Origin: Neorhizobium huautlense
Lineage (GTDB): Bacteria > Pseudomonadota > Alphaproteobacteria > Rhizobiales > Rhizobiaceae
Direction: 5' to 3'
DNA: 64,000 nucleotides
Assembly: GCF_030811685.1 (NCBI RefSeq)
Contig: NZ_JAUSRF010000009.1
Span: 170,508-234,507, forward strand
Shown here in pieces: positions 52,715 to 62,076 of the stretch (its first letter is position 1; each line of letters begins with the position of its first letter). The notes under the pieces were generated by a model. That model searched no databases, was not told where the DNA came from, and worked only from the letters and a program-made list of their open reading frames with translations. A program made the position numbers and the translations under genes.

Positions 52715-52989
52715 GCGGATGCCCTCTTCATGCCTTCGCGGTGTCGCTGTCCTGATGTTTTACACAGGTCCGCTTAAGGAATTCCTTTCGCAATTCTCTC
52801 ATGTAAGCCTTGTCTCAGCCTTGCCCTGTTTCGCCTTGGCACGCAGCGTTTCAGCCCCGCACAGAACGGCCGATATTCATATTCTCGAAACCGTAACAGA
52901 TTCAGATTTGCTAACCATCTGAACCGGCAGGGATTTCTTAACCGCGATTTTTAAGTCGTTCTGGAAGGGGCGCGCCTATGTTGGGGCCA

Positions 52990-53053
52990 TCAGAGGACAA
53001 AAGTCCCGGTGAGACGTCGGCAACGGCTCTCAGGTAAAACAAGGGTGCATTAG
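52990..53053 (+). ncRNA. Possible structured leader RNA ahead of the DUF6101 gene
   Basis: The leader of the next gene holds two hairpins: GGAC-AAAA-GTCC at 52995-53006 and a stronger stem (GAGACGTCG / CGGCTCTC, eight pairs with one bulged C, loop GCAA, a GNRA-type tetraloop) at 53011-53031. An AAGGG ribosome site follows at 53041-53045, eight bases before the start codon. No known riboswitch class is recognised. The rest of the 339-base gap, 52715-52989, shows nothing I can name. Confidence 0.4.
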
Positions 53054-53620
53054 ATGACACAAACCGTTCTGAAGCCCGTTTGGGCCGGATCAGCTCTGCG
53101 GCTCGACCCCGCACGTATTCTCCAGCAGATCAGCTACAGCCTGCGCGGCGCCGACGGCGATGTTTCCATCACGATCGACGAGCGGGGCGCGGTTCTGCGC
53201 AAGATCCTGCCCCAGAGCGGCCTGCCCATGTCCTTTGCCCTGCCGGCGCGCGCCTTCAAGGGTGTTGCGGCCCGCGCCATCGACCATGGCGACGGCGAAG
53301 TGACCGTAACGCTCGAACTGCACCATGAAGACGCCGACCTGTGCGTGCCGCTTCTGGTGGCACACGATCTGTGCGACATCGCCGCCGACTGGCGCTCGTG
53401 GTCCGAAGCCTTTCATATCCCGATGCTGATGGTGGAAGCCGACGGCGTTGCCCGTCCGCTGGAAAACCACCTTGGCGAAGTGCGCCAGAGCGCCCCCACC
53501 CAGCGCCGCCGCCACTCCTATTTCGCCGCCCGCCGCCCGCGCTTCCTCGTTCGCCGTTCGACCGGCAGCCTCGGCGTCGCGATGAAGATCGAAGGCAAGG
53601 AAATCATCGCCCGCCGTTAA
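53054..53620 (+). CDS. DUF6101 family protein
   Basis: A 188-residue soluble protein of the rhizobial DUF6101 type: SALRLDPARILQQISYSLRGADGDVSI, VLRKILPQSGLPMSFALPARAFKGVAARA, then a basic Arg-rich end (APTQRRRHSYFAARRPRFLVRRSTG). The function is unknown to me; the basic tail could contact RNA or acidic polymers. An unusual possibly structured leader precedes it, and a strong terminator follows 36 bases after its stop. Confidence 0.78.
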   Translation: MTQTVLKPVWAGSALRLDPARILQQISYSLRGADGDVSITIDERGAVLRKILPQSGLPMSFALPARAFKGVAARAIDHGDGEVTVTLELHHEDADLCVPLLVAHDLCDIAADWRSWSEAFHIPMLMVEADGVARPLENHLGEVRQSAPTQRRRHSYFAARRPRFLVRRSTGSLGVAMKIEGKEIIARR

Positions 53621-53655
53621 CGGGCGGCATGGTTCTCCGATAGATATCAAATGAC

Positions 53656-53684
53656 AAAGGCCCGGTCGCGAGACCGGGCCTTTT
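53656..53684 (+). terminator. Rho-independent terminator of the DUF6101 gene
   Basis: A 12-base perfect stem (AAAGGCCCGGTC-GCGA-GACCGGGCCTTT) at 53656-53683 followed by T-rich sequence TTCAGCTTTTT. It lies 35 bases after the DUF6101 stop. Confidence 0.9.
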
Positions 53685-53716
53685 CAGCTTTTTGGACGAA
53701 GCCAATTTGTTGCTTC

Positions 53717-53803
53717 CGTCATCCTCGGCCTTGTGCCGAGGATCTGACCACGCCAATGATATCAGACGGTTGCAGATCCTCGGGACAGGCCCGAGGATGA
53801 CGG
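53717..53803. repeat. Palindromic intergenic repeat near ubiA
   Basis: The left arm CGTCATCCTCGGCCTTGTGC and right arm region CTCGGGACAGGCCCGAGGAT, both with the core CCTCGG/CCGAGGATGAC, are in inverted orientation around about 30 bases. This 'CATCCTCGG' type element recurs between genes in alphaproteobacteria. It occupies the gap between the DUF6101 terminator and the ubiA stop. Confidence 0.65.
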
Positions 53804-53832
53804 CGGAGAGGTTTTCAATCTCCGTAAAAGCG

Positions 53833-54789
53833 TCAGGCGAGCGATGCCAGCGACGCCATCAGCGCGACAAAAATCACCGCACCGACCCGGCCGTTCGACT
53901 TGAACAGGCGCAGGCAATGATCGGGATTGTCGATTTCGAGAATGAGGATCTGCCAGGCGAACATGATGGCCGCGACGCCAAGACCGAGATAACCGAGGAC
54001 ACCGACACCGGCGGCGGCAAACGAAAAAATCAGGAACAGCAGCGCCAGACCATAAAGCCCGATCAGCCACGCCTTGGTGTTTTCGGCAAACAGGCGGGCG
54101 GTGGAGCGCACGCCGACCAGAGCGTCATCCTCCTTGTCCTGATGGGCGTAGATCGTGTCGTAACCGATCGTCCAAAGAACGGCTGCGACATAAAGGAAGA
54201 ACGACGCCCAGGAGACTTCGGAAAACAGCGCCGACCAGCCCATCAGCGCACCCCATGAAAAGGCGAGGCCGAGGAAAAACTGCGGCCAGTCGGTAAAGCG
54301 CTTGGCAAAGGGATAGATCGCCACCACGGCCAGCGACAGGATGCCGAGGCCGATGGAAAACAGGTTGAACTGCAACAGGACCCAGAGGCCGACCAGCGCC
54401 TGCGCGCCCAAGAACAACTTGGCTTCGGTGCGGCTGACACGGCCGGATGGCAGCGGCCGCGAGCGGGTGCGCGCCACTTCCATGTCGATATCGTGGTCGA
54501 CCAGATCGTTATAGGTGCAGCCGGCGCCGCGCATGGCGACCGAACCGACGAAAAACAGGAAAAGATAAAACAGCACCCAGCCGAGCGAAAAATGCCCATC
54601 GGCGACATCGCGATTGGCGGCAAGGCCCACCGACCAGAAACATGGCCACATCAAAAGCTGCCAGCCGATCGGCCTGTCCCAACGAGCCAGCTGGGCATAG
54701 GGCCAGGCGGCACGCGGCAGCACGTTATAAACCCAATTGTCGGAAGGAGCATCGGCCACGCGGCCGGTATCGTCGGGGGCGTTTGTCAT
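53833..54789 (-). CDS. ubiA: 4-hydroxybenzoate octaprenyltransferase
   Basis: A 318-residue membrane prenyltransferase that attaches the polyprenyl tail to 4-hydroxybenzoate, an early ubiquinone step. The first Asp-rich motif NDLVDHDID (94-102) and the second YDTIYAHQDKEDD are intact; about eight or nine membrane segments are visible (VLFYLFLFFVGSVAM, WASFFLYVAAVLWTIGYD). ATG 54789 gives the family length; the longer upstream frame is not convincing. It is followed at about 70 bases by the cysteine-cluster gene reading the same way. Confidence 0.93.
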   Translation of the reverse strand: MTNAPDDTGRVADAPSDNWVYNVLPRAAWPYAQLARWDRPIGWQLLMWPCFWSVGLAANRDVADGHFSLGWVLFYLFLFFVGSVAMRGAGCTYNDLVDHDIDMEVARTRSRPLPSGRVSRTEAKLFLGAQALVGLWVLLQFNLFSIGLGILSLAVVAIYPFAKRFTDWPQFFLGLAFSWGALMGWSALFSEVSWASFFLYVAAVLWTIGYDTIYAHQDKEDDALVGVRSTARLFAENTKAWLIGLYGLALLFLIFSFAAAGVGVLGYLGLGVAAIMFAWQILILEIDNPDHCLRLFKSNGRVGAVIFVALMASLASLA

Positions 54790-54857
54790 GCCCGGTTTCT
54801 GCCCCGCGATAACGCTTTGGTCAAGCACGCGATGGGTGGCGTACGATGGGTGCGCTC

Positions 54858-55229
54858 TTAACTGTGGCCCACACTGTCCAGCCCGAAGGCTGCGCGGGCC
54901 ATCCGGCATTCGTCATCGCCGGGATTGCAGGCCCGGCACACATCGGGCCGAACCTCGTAGATCGTGCAGGATGCGCCAACGCCGACCTGGCCGGAAAGCG
55001 CCGAGCAGCGCTCGCCTTCGCAGCGCATGCCACGCCCGTCTGCCGCAACCAGCTTTTCCGGAATGCGGTCCAGCGCCTCATCCGTTTCCAGTGTGAAGCG
55101 CGGCCATTCGGAAGAATAGGAACAGCATGCGCCGCATGACTGACAGTCCCAATCGACCGCAAGGTCGGCAGCACTCTCGAAACTGCCGTGATGCTCGCTA
55201 TCGGCGGGACCTGCCTGCATGCAATTCAC
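54858..55229 (-). CDS. YkgJ family cysteine-cluster protein
   Basis: A 123-residue protein with the conserved cysteine pattern of YkgJ-type proteins: DCQSCGACCSYSSEWPRF, RCEGERCSAL, then SCTIYEVRPDVCRACNPGDDEC. These cysteines probably bind zinc or an iron-sulfur centre. The role is unknown. It starts at ATG 55229 (55220 is possible) and reads the same way as ubiA. Confidence 0.85.
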   Translation of the reverse strand: MNCMQAGPADSEHHGSFESAADLAVDWDCQSCGACCSYSSEWPRFTLETDEALDRIPEKLVAADGRGMRCEGERCSALSGQVGVGASCTIYEVRPDVCRACNPGDDECRMARAAFGLDSVGHS

Positions 55230-55245
55230 CCCTGTCGTGGAGAAA

Positions 55246-55560
55246 TTACTTGTGCTTCAACAGCCACATCTTGCCGGCCATGGTGATGCCGTGGGCCGAT
55301 TCCGAAACTGCAACATCCGGGTTCAGCTCTTTCAGAAGGCCGTATTCGCGCAGCTGATTGACGGTCGCGCTCGTCGAGGTCTTGATGGCGCGCGGGCGTT
55401 CCTTGAAACGATCCGACGGAGCATAGGTGACCTGGGCATCAAGATGGGTCCACTTGTTCCCTTCCTGGGGGAAAAGATCGCCATCCTTTGCAAGCTTCAG
55501 GCCTCGGACCTGGGTTGGCGTCAGTTCTACCGTCAGCGATGCGGGAGCAGTGTTGGTCAT
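55246..55560 (-). CDS. Hypothetical protein
   Basis: A 104-residue soluble protein (SLTVELTPTQVRGLKLAKDGDLFP, then TVNQLREYGLLKEL and SESAHGITMAGKMWLLKHK). The VNQLREYGLL and ITMAGKMWL stretches look like a winged-helix type fold, but this is a guess. An AAAGGACC ribosome site precedes the start. It lies 16 bases ahead of the cysteine-cluster gene and after the cold-shock terminator, so the two genes may form one unit. Confidence 0.6.
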   Translation of the reverse strand: MTNTAPASLTVELTPTQVRGLKLAKDGDLFPQEGNKWTHLDAQVTYAPSDRFKERPRAIKTSTSATVNQLREYGLLKELNPDVAVSESAHGITMAGKMWLLKHK

Positions 55561-55612
55561 AATGTCGTTGGTCCTTTTAACGATGGCACAGCACTTCTGC
55601 CGGCCACAATAA

Positions 55613-55641
55613 CAAAAAAGGCCAGGTTTTCACCTGACCTT
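55613..55641 (-). terminator. Rho-independent terminator of the cold-shock gene
   Basis: On the minus strand AAGGTCAGGT-GAAA-ACCTGGCCTT (one G-U pair) is followed by a T run (TTTTTGTT). It lies 66 bases beyond the cold-shock gene stop and just ahead of the start of the next leftward gene. Confidence 0.8.
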
Positions 55642-55706
55642 CAAATGGTCTCACGCTTCCCGCCTTGCCAGTACATCCGTGGTCAAGGGAAAGCGGAAAA
55701 CCGATC

Positions 55707-55916
55707 TTAGACGGCCTGGAGGTTACCGGCCGACATCTTGCCGGAACGCTTGTCCTGTTCCAGCTCGTAGGAAACCTTCTGGCCTTCTACGAGTTCGCGC
55801 ATGCCGGCGCGCTCTACAGCCGAGATGTGAACGAAGGCGTCAGCGCCGCCGTTGTCAGGCTGGATGAAGCCGAAGCCCTTGGTGGAATTGAACCATTTAA
55901 CTGTGCCAGTGGTCAT
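55707..55916 (-). CDS. Cold-shock domain protein (CspA family)
   Basis: A 69-residue single OB-fold protein. The RNP1 KGFGFIQPD and RNP2 [12 protein letters not shown] motifs are intact, so it should bind single-stranded RNA or DNA as a chaperone. AAAGGG precedes the start at 55916. About 170 bases of gene-free sequence lie upstream; long leaders with temperature-sensing folds are known for cspA-type genes, but I cannot show one here. Confidence 0.95.
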   Translation of the reverse strand: MTTGTVKWFNSTKGFGFIQPDNGGADAFVHISAVERAGMRELVEGQKVSYELEQDKRSGKMSAGNLQAV

Positions 55917-56157
55917 GATGAACCCTTTCTTAGCAACATGAGGGACCGCCACGCGCATGCGTCGCGGATGATGATAACGATGCTTTAGAGGGAGGGTCGT
56001 CAAACACGCGATGCCACACGCGCAGTCAGAATATCTCGGCAAGAAAATATCGATAAACCTCAGATAGAGACCCGGACGCCAAATGTCAACTTTTCGTTTT
56101 CGCTGAAATGTTCGTGGCGGCCGGGCACCTCCCTCGTGGCGAAGGAGGCGTCTCCCC

Positions 56158-58458
56158 TCACCGCTTTTTCATCGCCTCGGCCAAAGCCGCACCAAATGCG
56201 CCCTGGCTCGACGGCTTTTCCGTCTTCATGAATTTCTGGTTGACCGGCTTGCCGCGATCACCGCCTGGACCACGTGGCGGAGGCGTATCGCCGCCATCCT
56301 TGCGCATGGTGAGCGCGATGCGCTTGCGCTTCACATCCACCTCGACGACGCGCACCTTCACCACATCACCGGCCTTCACCACTTCATGCGGATCCTTCAC
56401 GAACTTGTCGGCAAGCTGCGAGACGTGGACGAGACCATCCTGATGCACGCCGATATCGACGAAGGCACCGAAGGCCGCAACGTTGGTGACGGTGCCTTCC
56501 AGAAGCATGCCGATCTTGAGGTCGGTGATTTCATCGACACCATCGGCGAAGGTGGCGGTCTTGAAGCTGGGGCGCGGGTCGCGGCCGGGCTTTTCCAGCT
56601 CGGAAATGATGTCCTTGACGGTCGGCAAACCAAATTGTTCGTCGATGAACTGGCGCGGATCGACGGCCTTGAGTGCCGCGCTGTCGCCCATCAGCGAGCG
56701 CAGGTCGCGACCGCAGGCGGCGACGATCTTCTTGGCTACACCATAGGCTTCCGGGTGGACGGACGACGCATCGAGCGGCTCCTTGCCATTGGGGATGCGC
56801 AGGAAGCCGGCCGCCTGTTCGAATGTGCGGTTGCCGAGACGCGCGACCTTCAAGAGATCCTTGCGGCTGGCGAAGGCGCCATTGGCATCGCGGTGAGACA
56901 CGATGGCTTCGGCGATCGATTTACTGAGGCCCGAAACGCGGGCCAGCAGCGGTGCCGAGGCCATGTTGAGATCGACGCCGACGGCATTCACCGCATCTTC
57001 GACCACGGCATCGAGCGAGCGAGCCAGTTTGCCCTGATCGACATCGTGCTGGTACTGGCCAACACCGATCGCCTTCGGTTCGATCTTGACGAGTTCCGCC
57101 AGCGGGTCCTGCAGGCGCCGCGCGATGGAGACGGCACCACGCAGTGAGACGTCGAGGCCGGGGAATTCAAGCGCTGCGGTTTCCGATGCCGAATAGACCG
57201 AGGCGCCGGCTTCCGAGACGATGACCTTGGTGGGCTTGGTGCCCGGCAAATTGGTGAGCAGGTCGGCGACCAGCTTTTCCGTTTCGCGGCTGCCGGTGCC
57301 GTTACCGATCGAGATCAGTTCGACATTGTGCTTGCGAATAAGCGCCGCCAGTTCCGTCTGCGCGCCGCGCACATCGTTGCGGGGCTGGAAGGGGTAGACG
57401 GTGGACGTGTCGATGAGCTTGCCGGTGGCATCGACAATCGCCACCTTGACGCCGGTGCGGATGCCGGGATCGAGCCCCATCGTGGCGCGCGCGCCGGCGG
57501 GTGCTGCCAGCAGCAGGTCCTTCAGGTTACGGGCGAAAACGTGGATCGCCTCTTCTTCCGCGCGCTCACGCATCTCGCGCATCAGGTCCAGCGACAGCGA
57601 CATGGAAAGTTTTACACGCCATGTCCAGCCGGCGACTTCCATCAACCAGCGGTCGGCCGCACCCTTGTCGGCAATATTGAAGGCATTGGCGATGATGCGC
57701 TGGGCGGGTTTGATCGGTGACGTATCGTCGGCATCGACCTCGATAGTGAGCGTCAGAAACTCTTCGTTCCAGCCGCGCAGCATGGCAAGCGCCCGGTGGC
57801 CGGGAGCTGTCGCCCAGCGTTCGGTATGGTCGAAATAATCGGCGAACTTTGCACCGGCTTCCTGCTTGCCATCGACAACGCGCGCCTTCAGCTGCGCACC
57901 GGTGCGCATGTGATTGCGCAGCTTGCCCAGAAGCTCGGCATTTTCCGAAATGGTCTCGGCGACGATATCGCGGGCGCCTTCCAGCGCCACCTTCAGATCG
58001 GTCACTTCGCCGGTGATATAGGCCTGCGCAAGCGTTGTCGGATCGGCGCTACGGTCGGCCCAGATCGCCTCGGCCAGCGGGCCGAGACCGCGCTCGCGGG
58101 CGATTTCGGCACGGGTACGGCGTTTTGGTTTGTAGGGAAGATAAAGATCTTCCAGTTCCGCCTTGGTGACGGCCTTGGCGAGCTTGATCGCCAGCTCGTC
58201 GGTCATCTTGCCTTGGGTATTGATGCTGTCGACGATCGAGGAGCGGCGCGCCTCCAGTTCGCGCAGGTAAACGAGGCGTTCAGCCAGGTTGCGCAGCTGT
58301 GTATCGTCGAGGCCGCCGGTCACTTCCTTGCGGTAGCGCGCGATGAAGGGAACCGTCGCGCCTTCATCCAGAAGCCCGATCGCGGCAACGGCCTGATCCG
58401 GCCTTGCGCTGATTTCTGCGGCAATGGTGACGGCAAGGGAACGAATATCAGCGGCCAT
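56158..58458 (-). CDS. tex: Tex-type RNA-binding transcription accessory protein
   Basis: A 766-residue protein of the Tex family. Order: an N-terminal helical region ([32 protein letters not shown]), a YqgF-like nuclease fold ([19 protein letters not shown]), a helix-hairpin-helix part ([25 protein letters not shown]) and a C-terminal S1 domain ([31 protein letters not shown]). The last about 50 residues are a low-complexity Pro/Gly/Lys tail. Role in transcription or RNA handling is expected from the family; full length. Confidence 0.95.
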   Translation of the reverse strand: MAADIRSLAVTIAAEISARPDQAVAAIGLLDEGATVPFIARYRKEVTGGLDDTQLRNLAERLVYLRELEARRSSIVDSINTQGKMTDELAIKLAKAVTKAELEDLYLPYKPKRRTRAEIARERGLGPLAEAIWADRSADPTTLAQAYITGEVTDLKVALEGARDIVAETISENAELLGKLRNHMRTGAQLKARVVDGKQEAGAKFADYFDHTERWATAPGHRALAMLRGWNEEFLTLTIEVDADDTSPIKPAQRIIANAFNIADKGAADRWLMEVAGWTWRVKLSMSLSLDLMREMRERAEEEAIHVFARNLKDLLLAAPAGARATMGLDPGIRTGVKVAIVDATGKLIDTSTVYPFQPRNDVRGAQTELAALIRKHNVELISIGNGTGSRETEKLVADLLTNLPGTKPTKVIVSEAGASVYSASETAALEFPGLDVSLRGAVSIARRLQDPLAELVKIEPKAIGVGQYQHDVDQGKLARSLDAVVEDAVNAVGVDLNMASAPLLARVSGLSKSIAEAIVSHRDANGAFASRKDLLKVARLGNRTFEQAAGFLRIPNGKEPLDASSVHPEAYGVAKKIVAACGRDLRSLMGDSAALKAVDPRQFIDEQFGLPTVKDIISELEKPGRDPRPSFKTATFADGVDEITDLKIGMLLEGTVTNVAAFGAFVDIGVHQDGLVHVSQLADKFVKDPHEVVKAGDVVKVRVVEVDVKRKRIALTMRKDGGDTPPPRGPGGDRGKPVNQKFMKTEKPSSQGAFGAALAEAMKKR

Positions 58459-58699
58459 GGGGTTCTCACGTCAGAAATGGGAGCGGCGACCATAGTCGAA
58501 CATTGTGGCATGGCAACGCCGTGATGGAGCCGCAAAAACGGGGTCCACAGCTTTGCCGCCGATCTGCGTCGTTCCGGTACAATTGATTACCGGATCCTAA
58601 CCATATTGGCAGCCATGCTAAATGACAGGTTCTCATATTGGGGCGCCTTCCTATACTTCCTCCCTGTCGCATGATGCGACATGAAAAGTGGAGATGTTC

Positions 58700-58897
58700 A
58701 TGCCAAACAAGGTTGCCAGGATTCTTGCAGCCGACGACGCCGTCGGCACGGAGGAACTGGAGGCAGTTATCCATTACCTCAACAATAAGTTGCACTTAGC
58801 CAAGATCAACGGCGAACCCGTCCCCTTCCTGACCTATCGAAACAGACGCATTTTCGAAACGACACTCAGGATAAGGACCGACCCGTTTGCCCCATGA
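58700..58897 (+). CDS. Small hypothetical protein (65 residues)
   Basis: A 65-residue soluble protein (VARILAADDAVGTEELEAVIHYLNNKLHLAKING, then YRNRRIFETTLRIRTDPFAP). GTGGAG six bases ahead supports ATG 58700. It follows a gene-free stretch and precedes purD, with a hairpin (58908-58926) after its stop. No family is recognised. Confidence 0.5.
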   Translation: MPNKVARILAADDAVGTEELEAVIHYLNNKLHLAKINGEPVPFLTYRNRRIFETTLRIRTDPFAP

Positions 58898-58907
58898 TGA
58901 CACATCT

Positions 58908-58926
58908 CCGGCCGCCCCACGGCCGG
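58908..58926 (+). terminator. Hairpin after the small gene
   Basis: CCGGCCG-CCCCA-CGGCCGG, a perfect 7-base stem with a loop of five, lies 10 bases past the stop of the 65-residue gene. No T tract follows. Confidence 0.4.
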
Positions 58927-59070
58927 GGATTCCCCGAGAATTTCAGGGGGCGAAATCTGAGGGTAAGGTGGCTAGTTTGCTACCTCGAGTTAACTGGGCC
59001 TTGACCTTTTCCGCCCCCCGAATTAACCGCCCCTTAGCTAAACCCATAGCTTGAGAAAACGAGGCGGAAT

Positions 59071-60342
59071 ATGAAAGTTCTTCTGATCGGCTCCGGTGGC
59101 CGCGAACATGCGCTGGCCTGGAAACTGGCCCAGTCGCCCCGCCTTACCAAACTTTTCGTTGCTCCCGGCAATCCCGGCATGGCCGACAGCGCCACGCTGG
59201 TCGATATCGGTGTAGATGATCACGCCGGCATTCTCGACTTCTGCAAGAGCAAGGCGATCGATTTCGTCGTCGTCGGTCCGGAAGGACCGCTGGTGGCCGG
59301 CATTGCCGATTTCCTGCGCGCCGAAGGTTTTGCGGTTTTCGGCCCCTCCATGGCGGCCGCCCAGCTGGAAGGCTCCAAGGGTTTCACCAAGGACATCTGC
59401 GCCCGCTACAACATCCCGACCGGCGCCTACAAGCGCTTCACCAATGCCGAAGCCGCAAAGGCCTATGTCATTGAACAGGGCGCGCCAATCGTGGTGAAGG
59501 CCGACGGACTTGCCGCCGGCAAGGGCGTGACCGTTGCGATGACTCTCGAAGAGGCGCTTGCCGCCATTACCGACTGTTTTGACGGCGCATTCGGTGCAGC
59601 CGGCGCGGAAGTGGTGGTGGAAGCCTATCTCGATGGCGAGGAAGCCAGCTTCTTCTGCCTGTCCGACGGCAAGACGGCGCTGGCGCTGGCAACGGCGCAG
59701 GACCACAAGCGCGTCGGCGATGCCGATACCGGCCCAAACACGGGCGGCATGGGCGCCTATTCGCCTGCCCCGGTGATGACGCCGGACATGGTGGAACGCA
59801 CCATGAAGGAGATCATCGAGCCGACCATTCGCGGCATGGCGGAAAGCGGTTATCCGTTTACCGGCGTGTTTTTCGCCGGCCTGATGATCACCCAGAAGGG
59901 TCCGGAACTGATCGAATACAATGTGCGCTTCGGCGATCCGGAAACCCAGGTCCTCCTGATGCGCCTGAAGAGCGATCTTCTCGATCTGCTTTACGCCGCT
60001 TCCACCGGCACGCTCGATCAGGTCTCCGCGCAATGGAGCGACGATGTGGCGCTGACCGTGGTGATGGCCTCCAAGGGTTATCCCGGCAACTATGACAAGA
60101 ACACGCCGATCACCGCCCTTCCCCATACAGTCGATGGCGAAAAGGTCTTTCATGCCGGCACGGCATTGAAGGACGGCGAACTGGTGGCCACCGGCGGCCG
60201 CGTGCTCAACGTGACGGCGACAGGCCCGAACGTGGCCGAAGCACAGGCCCGCGCCTATGCGCTGGTCGAAGGGGTGGAGTGGGAAAACGGTTTCTGCCGC
60301 CGCGATATCGGCTGGCGGGCGGTGGCGCGCGAACAGGGTTGA
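59071..60342 (+). CDS. purD: Phosphoribosylamine-glycine ligase
   Basis: A 423-residue ATP-grasp enzyme joining glycine to phosphoribosylamine, the second step of purine synthesis. The N-terminal [17 protein letters not shown], the ATP-grasp parts [14 protein letters not shown] and [13 protein letters not shown], and the later [14 protein letters not shown] with the metal-binding residues are intact. No other pur gene lies in the window. An AACGAGGCGG stretch precedes the start. Confidence 0.96.
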   Translation: MKVLLIGSGGREHALAWKLAQSPRLTKLFVAPGNPGMADSATLVDIGVDDHAGILDFCKSKAIDFVVVGPEGPLVAGIADFLRAEGFAVFGPSMAAAQLEGSKGFTKDICARYNIPTGAYKRFTNAEAAKAYVIEQGAPIVVKADGLAAGKGVTVAMTLEEALAAITDCFDGAFGAAGAEVVVEAYLDGEEASFFCLSDGKTALALATAQDHKRVGDADTGPNTGGMGAYSPAPVMTPDMVERTMKEIIEPTIRGMAESGYPFTGVFFAGLMITQKGPELIEYNVRFGDPETQVLLMRLKSDLLDLLYAASTGTLDQVSAQWSDDVALTVVMASKGYPGNYDKNTPITALPHTVDGEKVFHAGTALKDGELVATGGRVLNVTATGPNVAEAQARAYALVEGVEWENGFCRRDIGWRAVAREQG

Positions 60343-60495
60343 TCGCGCCACGCGGCGATCGACCTGCTCCATCTCGATATTCGTTCAAAATTTACCAAGT
60401 CTCGTGACCGGATGGCAAGGAAACCGGGTCTAAGCTTGCGGATAGCAAAATTGCGTCCAGTCGCCAAAGCGCGGCAGCAAACCCGGAGACTTGTC

Positions 60496-61005
60496 ATGCG
60501 TCACCTCGTTCTGACGGCAGCGATCCTTTCGATCGGCAGCCCGGTACTGGCGTCGTCCATCACGCAACTGCCCGAGACCGGGGCGAAGAACAGCATCGTC
60601 AGGCATCTGTGCTCGGCATGCGGCGCGCCTATGGCAGCCAGGAAAGATGATGGCGCCGGCGTCTACAAGGTTCCGACCCTTGGCACAGATATCCAGCGCA
60701 CTGAAATCCGCGATATCAATGGCCAGGCAAAGCTGGTGCGCACCGAAGGTTGGTGGGGCGGCTCGCCGGTCACCTTCATCAGCAATATGCCCGACTGGAT
60801 GACCACGCCCGAACAGAAGAACGAAGCGACGCTTCCGGTCATCAGCGGCCCGGTTAATACGGCCCGCGTCGTACCGCCCTCCAACCCGGATGGCGTCGAC
60901 GCCGATGCGACAACCGCAGCCGTCGGCGAACAGCCGAGCGAACGGGCCGGCGAGACGGCCGCACAGCCGGACGATTTCAAGGGTTTCGAACTGCGGGAAA
61001 AATAA
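60496..61005 (+). CDS. Exported hypothetical protein (perhaps HPE1-like)
   Basis: A 169-residue protein with a signal peptide (MRHLVLTAAILSIGSPVLAS) and a mature part with IVRHLCSACGAP, then VPTLGTDIQRTEIRDINGQAKLVRTEGWWGGSPVTFIS. The two-cysteine LCSAC motif might form a disulfide or bind a metal. I recall similar rhizobial proteins annotated as 'plant virulence effector HPE1-like', but this is low confidence. CGGAGA six bases ahead fixes ATG 60496. It reads the same way as purD, 153 bases behind. Confidence 0.6.
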   Translation: MRHLVLTAAILSIGSPVLASSITQLPETGAKNSIVRHLCSACGAPMAARKDDGAGVYKVPTLGTDIQRTEIRDINGQAKLVRTEGWWGGSPVTFISNMPDWMTTPEQKNEATLPVISGPVNTARVVPPSNPDGVDADATTAAVGEQPSERAGETAAQPDDFKGFELREK

Positions 61006-61117
61006 ACGCCCGTGCCATCCACCTGAGGAATGGACAACAGGGACAGCCGGCAAGCCTCGAAACAGCTTGGCGCGATAACTCCGGTCGTGAAAATTATTCA
61101 CGAGGCCGGATAAATTG

Positions 61118-61831
61118 ATGCTGAACGAGATTGCAAGCGCCGTCGCCGCGAAGATCCTCAATGAGGCCGACATCGCCCAGATTCAGGGCACGCAAAGCCT
61201 GCGCCCGCTGGACCTGCGAAAATTTGCCCAGATCGCGACGGCCTTCGAATGCGGGCAATTCTACAATCGCCACCTCTATAACCGGCCGTATTTCAACAGC
61301 TACCTGGACCATCTGGCCTATGCGGCGAAACAGGCGCATGGCATGGGCGACGGCCTGTTTCTGGAATTCGGTGTGGCGTCCGGCAGAACCATCAATCTGG
61401 TGGCCCGCGAAACCGGCAGAAAGATCATAGGCTTCGACAGCTTCAAGGGCCTGCCGGAAAACTGGCGCGATGGCGTTGGTCAGGGCGCCTTTGCAACGGC
61501 GATCCCGGCGGTCGAACATAATGTCGAACTCTGCATCGGCATGATCGAAGACGAGCTTCCGAAATTGCTGCATCGTGAAAAGCAGAAAATCCGTTTCATT
61601 CATATCGACACGGATCTTTACGGCGTTGCCAAATATATCTTGGAGACCTGCCGTGATCGTATCGATGATGCCGTGATCGTCTTTGACGAGTTTTTCAACT
61701 ACCCCGGTTATCAGGACCACGAATTCAAGGCGTGGCATGAATTCCAGTCTTATAATGCTGATCTGTTCAAATTTTCCTATCTGGGCACTGGCGGTGATGT
61801 CGCCGTATCGGCCAGAATAACGAGACAATAA
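61118..61831 (+). CDS. SAM-dependent methyltransferase, TylF/Methyltransf_24-like
   Basis: A 237-residue methyltransferase. The SAM-binding block LFLEFGVASGRTINLVARE, IIGFDSFKGLPENWRDG and the metal-binding-like IRFIHIDTDLYGVAKYIL and VIVFDEFFNYPGY match TylF/macrocin-type O-methyltransferases. Its substrate is unknown; a sugar or glycolipid on the surface is one possibility. ATG 61118 follows TTG 61115 and is the better start. AT-rich DNA follows its stop. Confidence 0.8.
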   Translation: MLNEIASAVAAKILNEADIAQIQGTQSLRPLDLRKFAQIATAFECGQFYNRHLYNRPYFNSYLDHLAYAAKQAHGMGDGLFLEFGVASGRTINLVARETGRKIIGFDSFKGLPENWRDGVGQGAFATAIPAVEHNVELCIGMIEDELPKLLHREKQKIRFIHIDTDLYGVAKYILETCRDRIDDAVIVFDEFFNYPGYQDHEFKAWHEFQSYNADLFKFSYLGTGGDVAVSARITRQ

Positions 61832-62005
61832 TACATTTCCGGACCGCTATATTTCAGACAATGATTCCAATTTTAGATTCGGCGCGACACTACACGATCA
61901 TCCGGCAAAGACTTCGTCTGCCCTTCCGCCTCGGAGCAGAAATTAAATTCCTATTTAAATATTCCATATAATTACGGCCCATCAATCTGGCCGGTTCTGT
62001 ATATG

Positions 62006-62046
62006 GACGCAGCCTTGTTGAGTATCATCCAGCTCAAGGCTGCATC
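62006..62046. promoter_or_regulatory. Strong hairpin in the chemoreceptor leader
   Basis: A nine-base perfect stem GCAGCCTTG / CAAGGCTGC (62009-62017 and 62035-62043) with 17 bases between, flanked by GGAC and ATCC. It sits 30 bases before the chemoreceptor ATG. It could end the preceding message or shape translation; no T tract follows. Confidence 0.45.
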
Positions 62047-62076
62047 CGATGCGGCCCGATCCACCTTGAGGGCTCC

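Noticed and set aside
50294..52777. 827-codon open frame antisense to the DUF1217 gene
   Set aside because: Very long, but it mirrors a GC-biased gene whose reverse complement lacks stops by codon bias; its protein is repetitive (HDRVDLADIG-like) with no family, and the DUF1217 frame has the family signature.
53011..53045. Glycine-riboswitch-like end (CTCTCAGGTAAAA) ahead of the DUF6101 gene
   Set aside because: The string resembles the 3' part of that aptamer, but the core GCCGAAGGGGC element and paired aptamer layout are missing and the gene is not a glycine gene.
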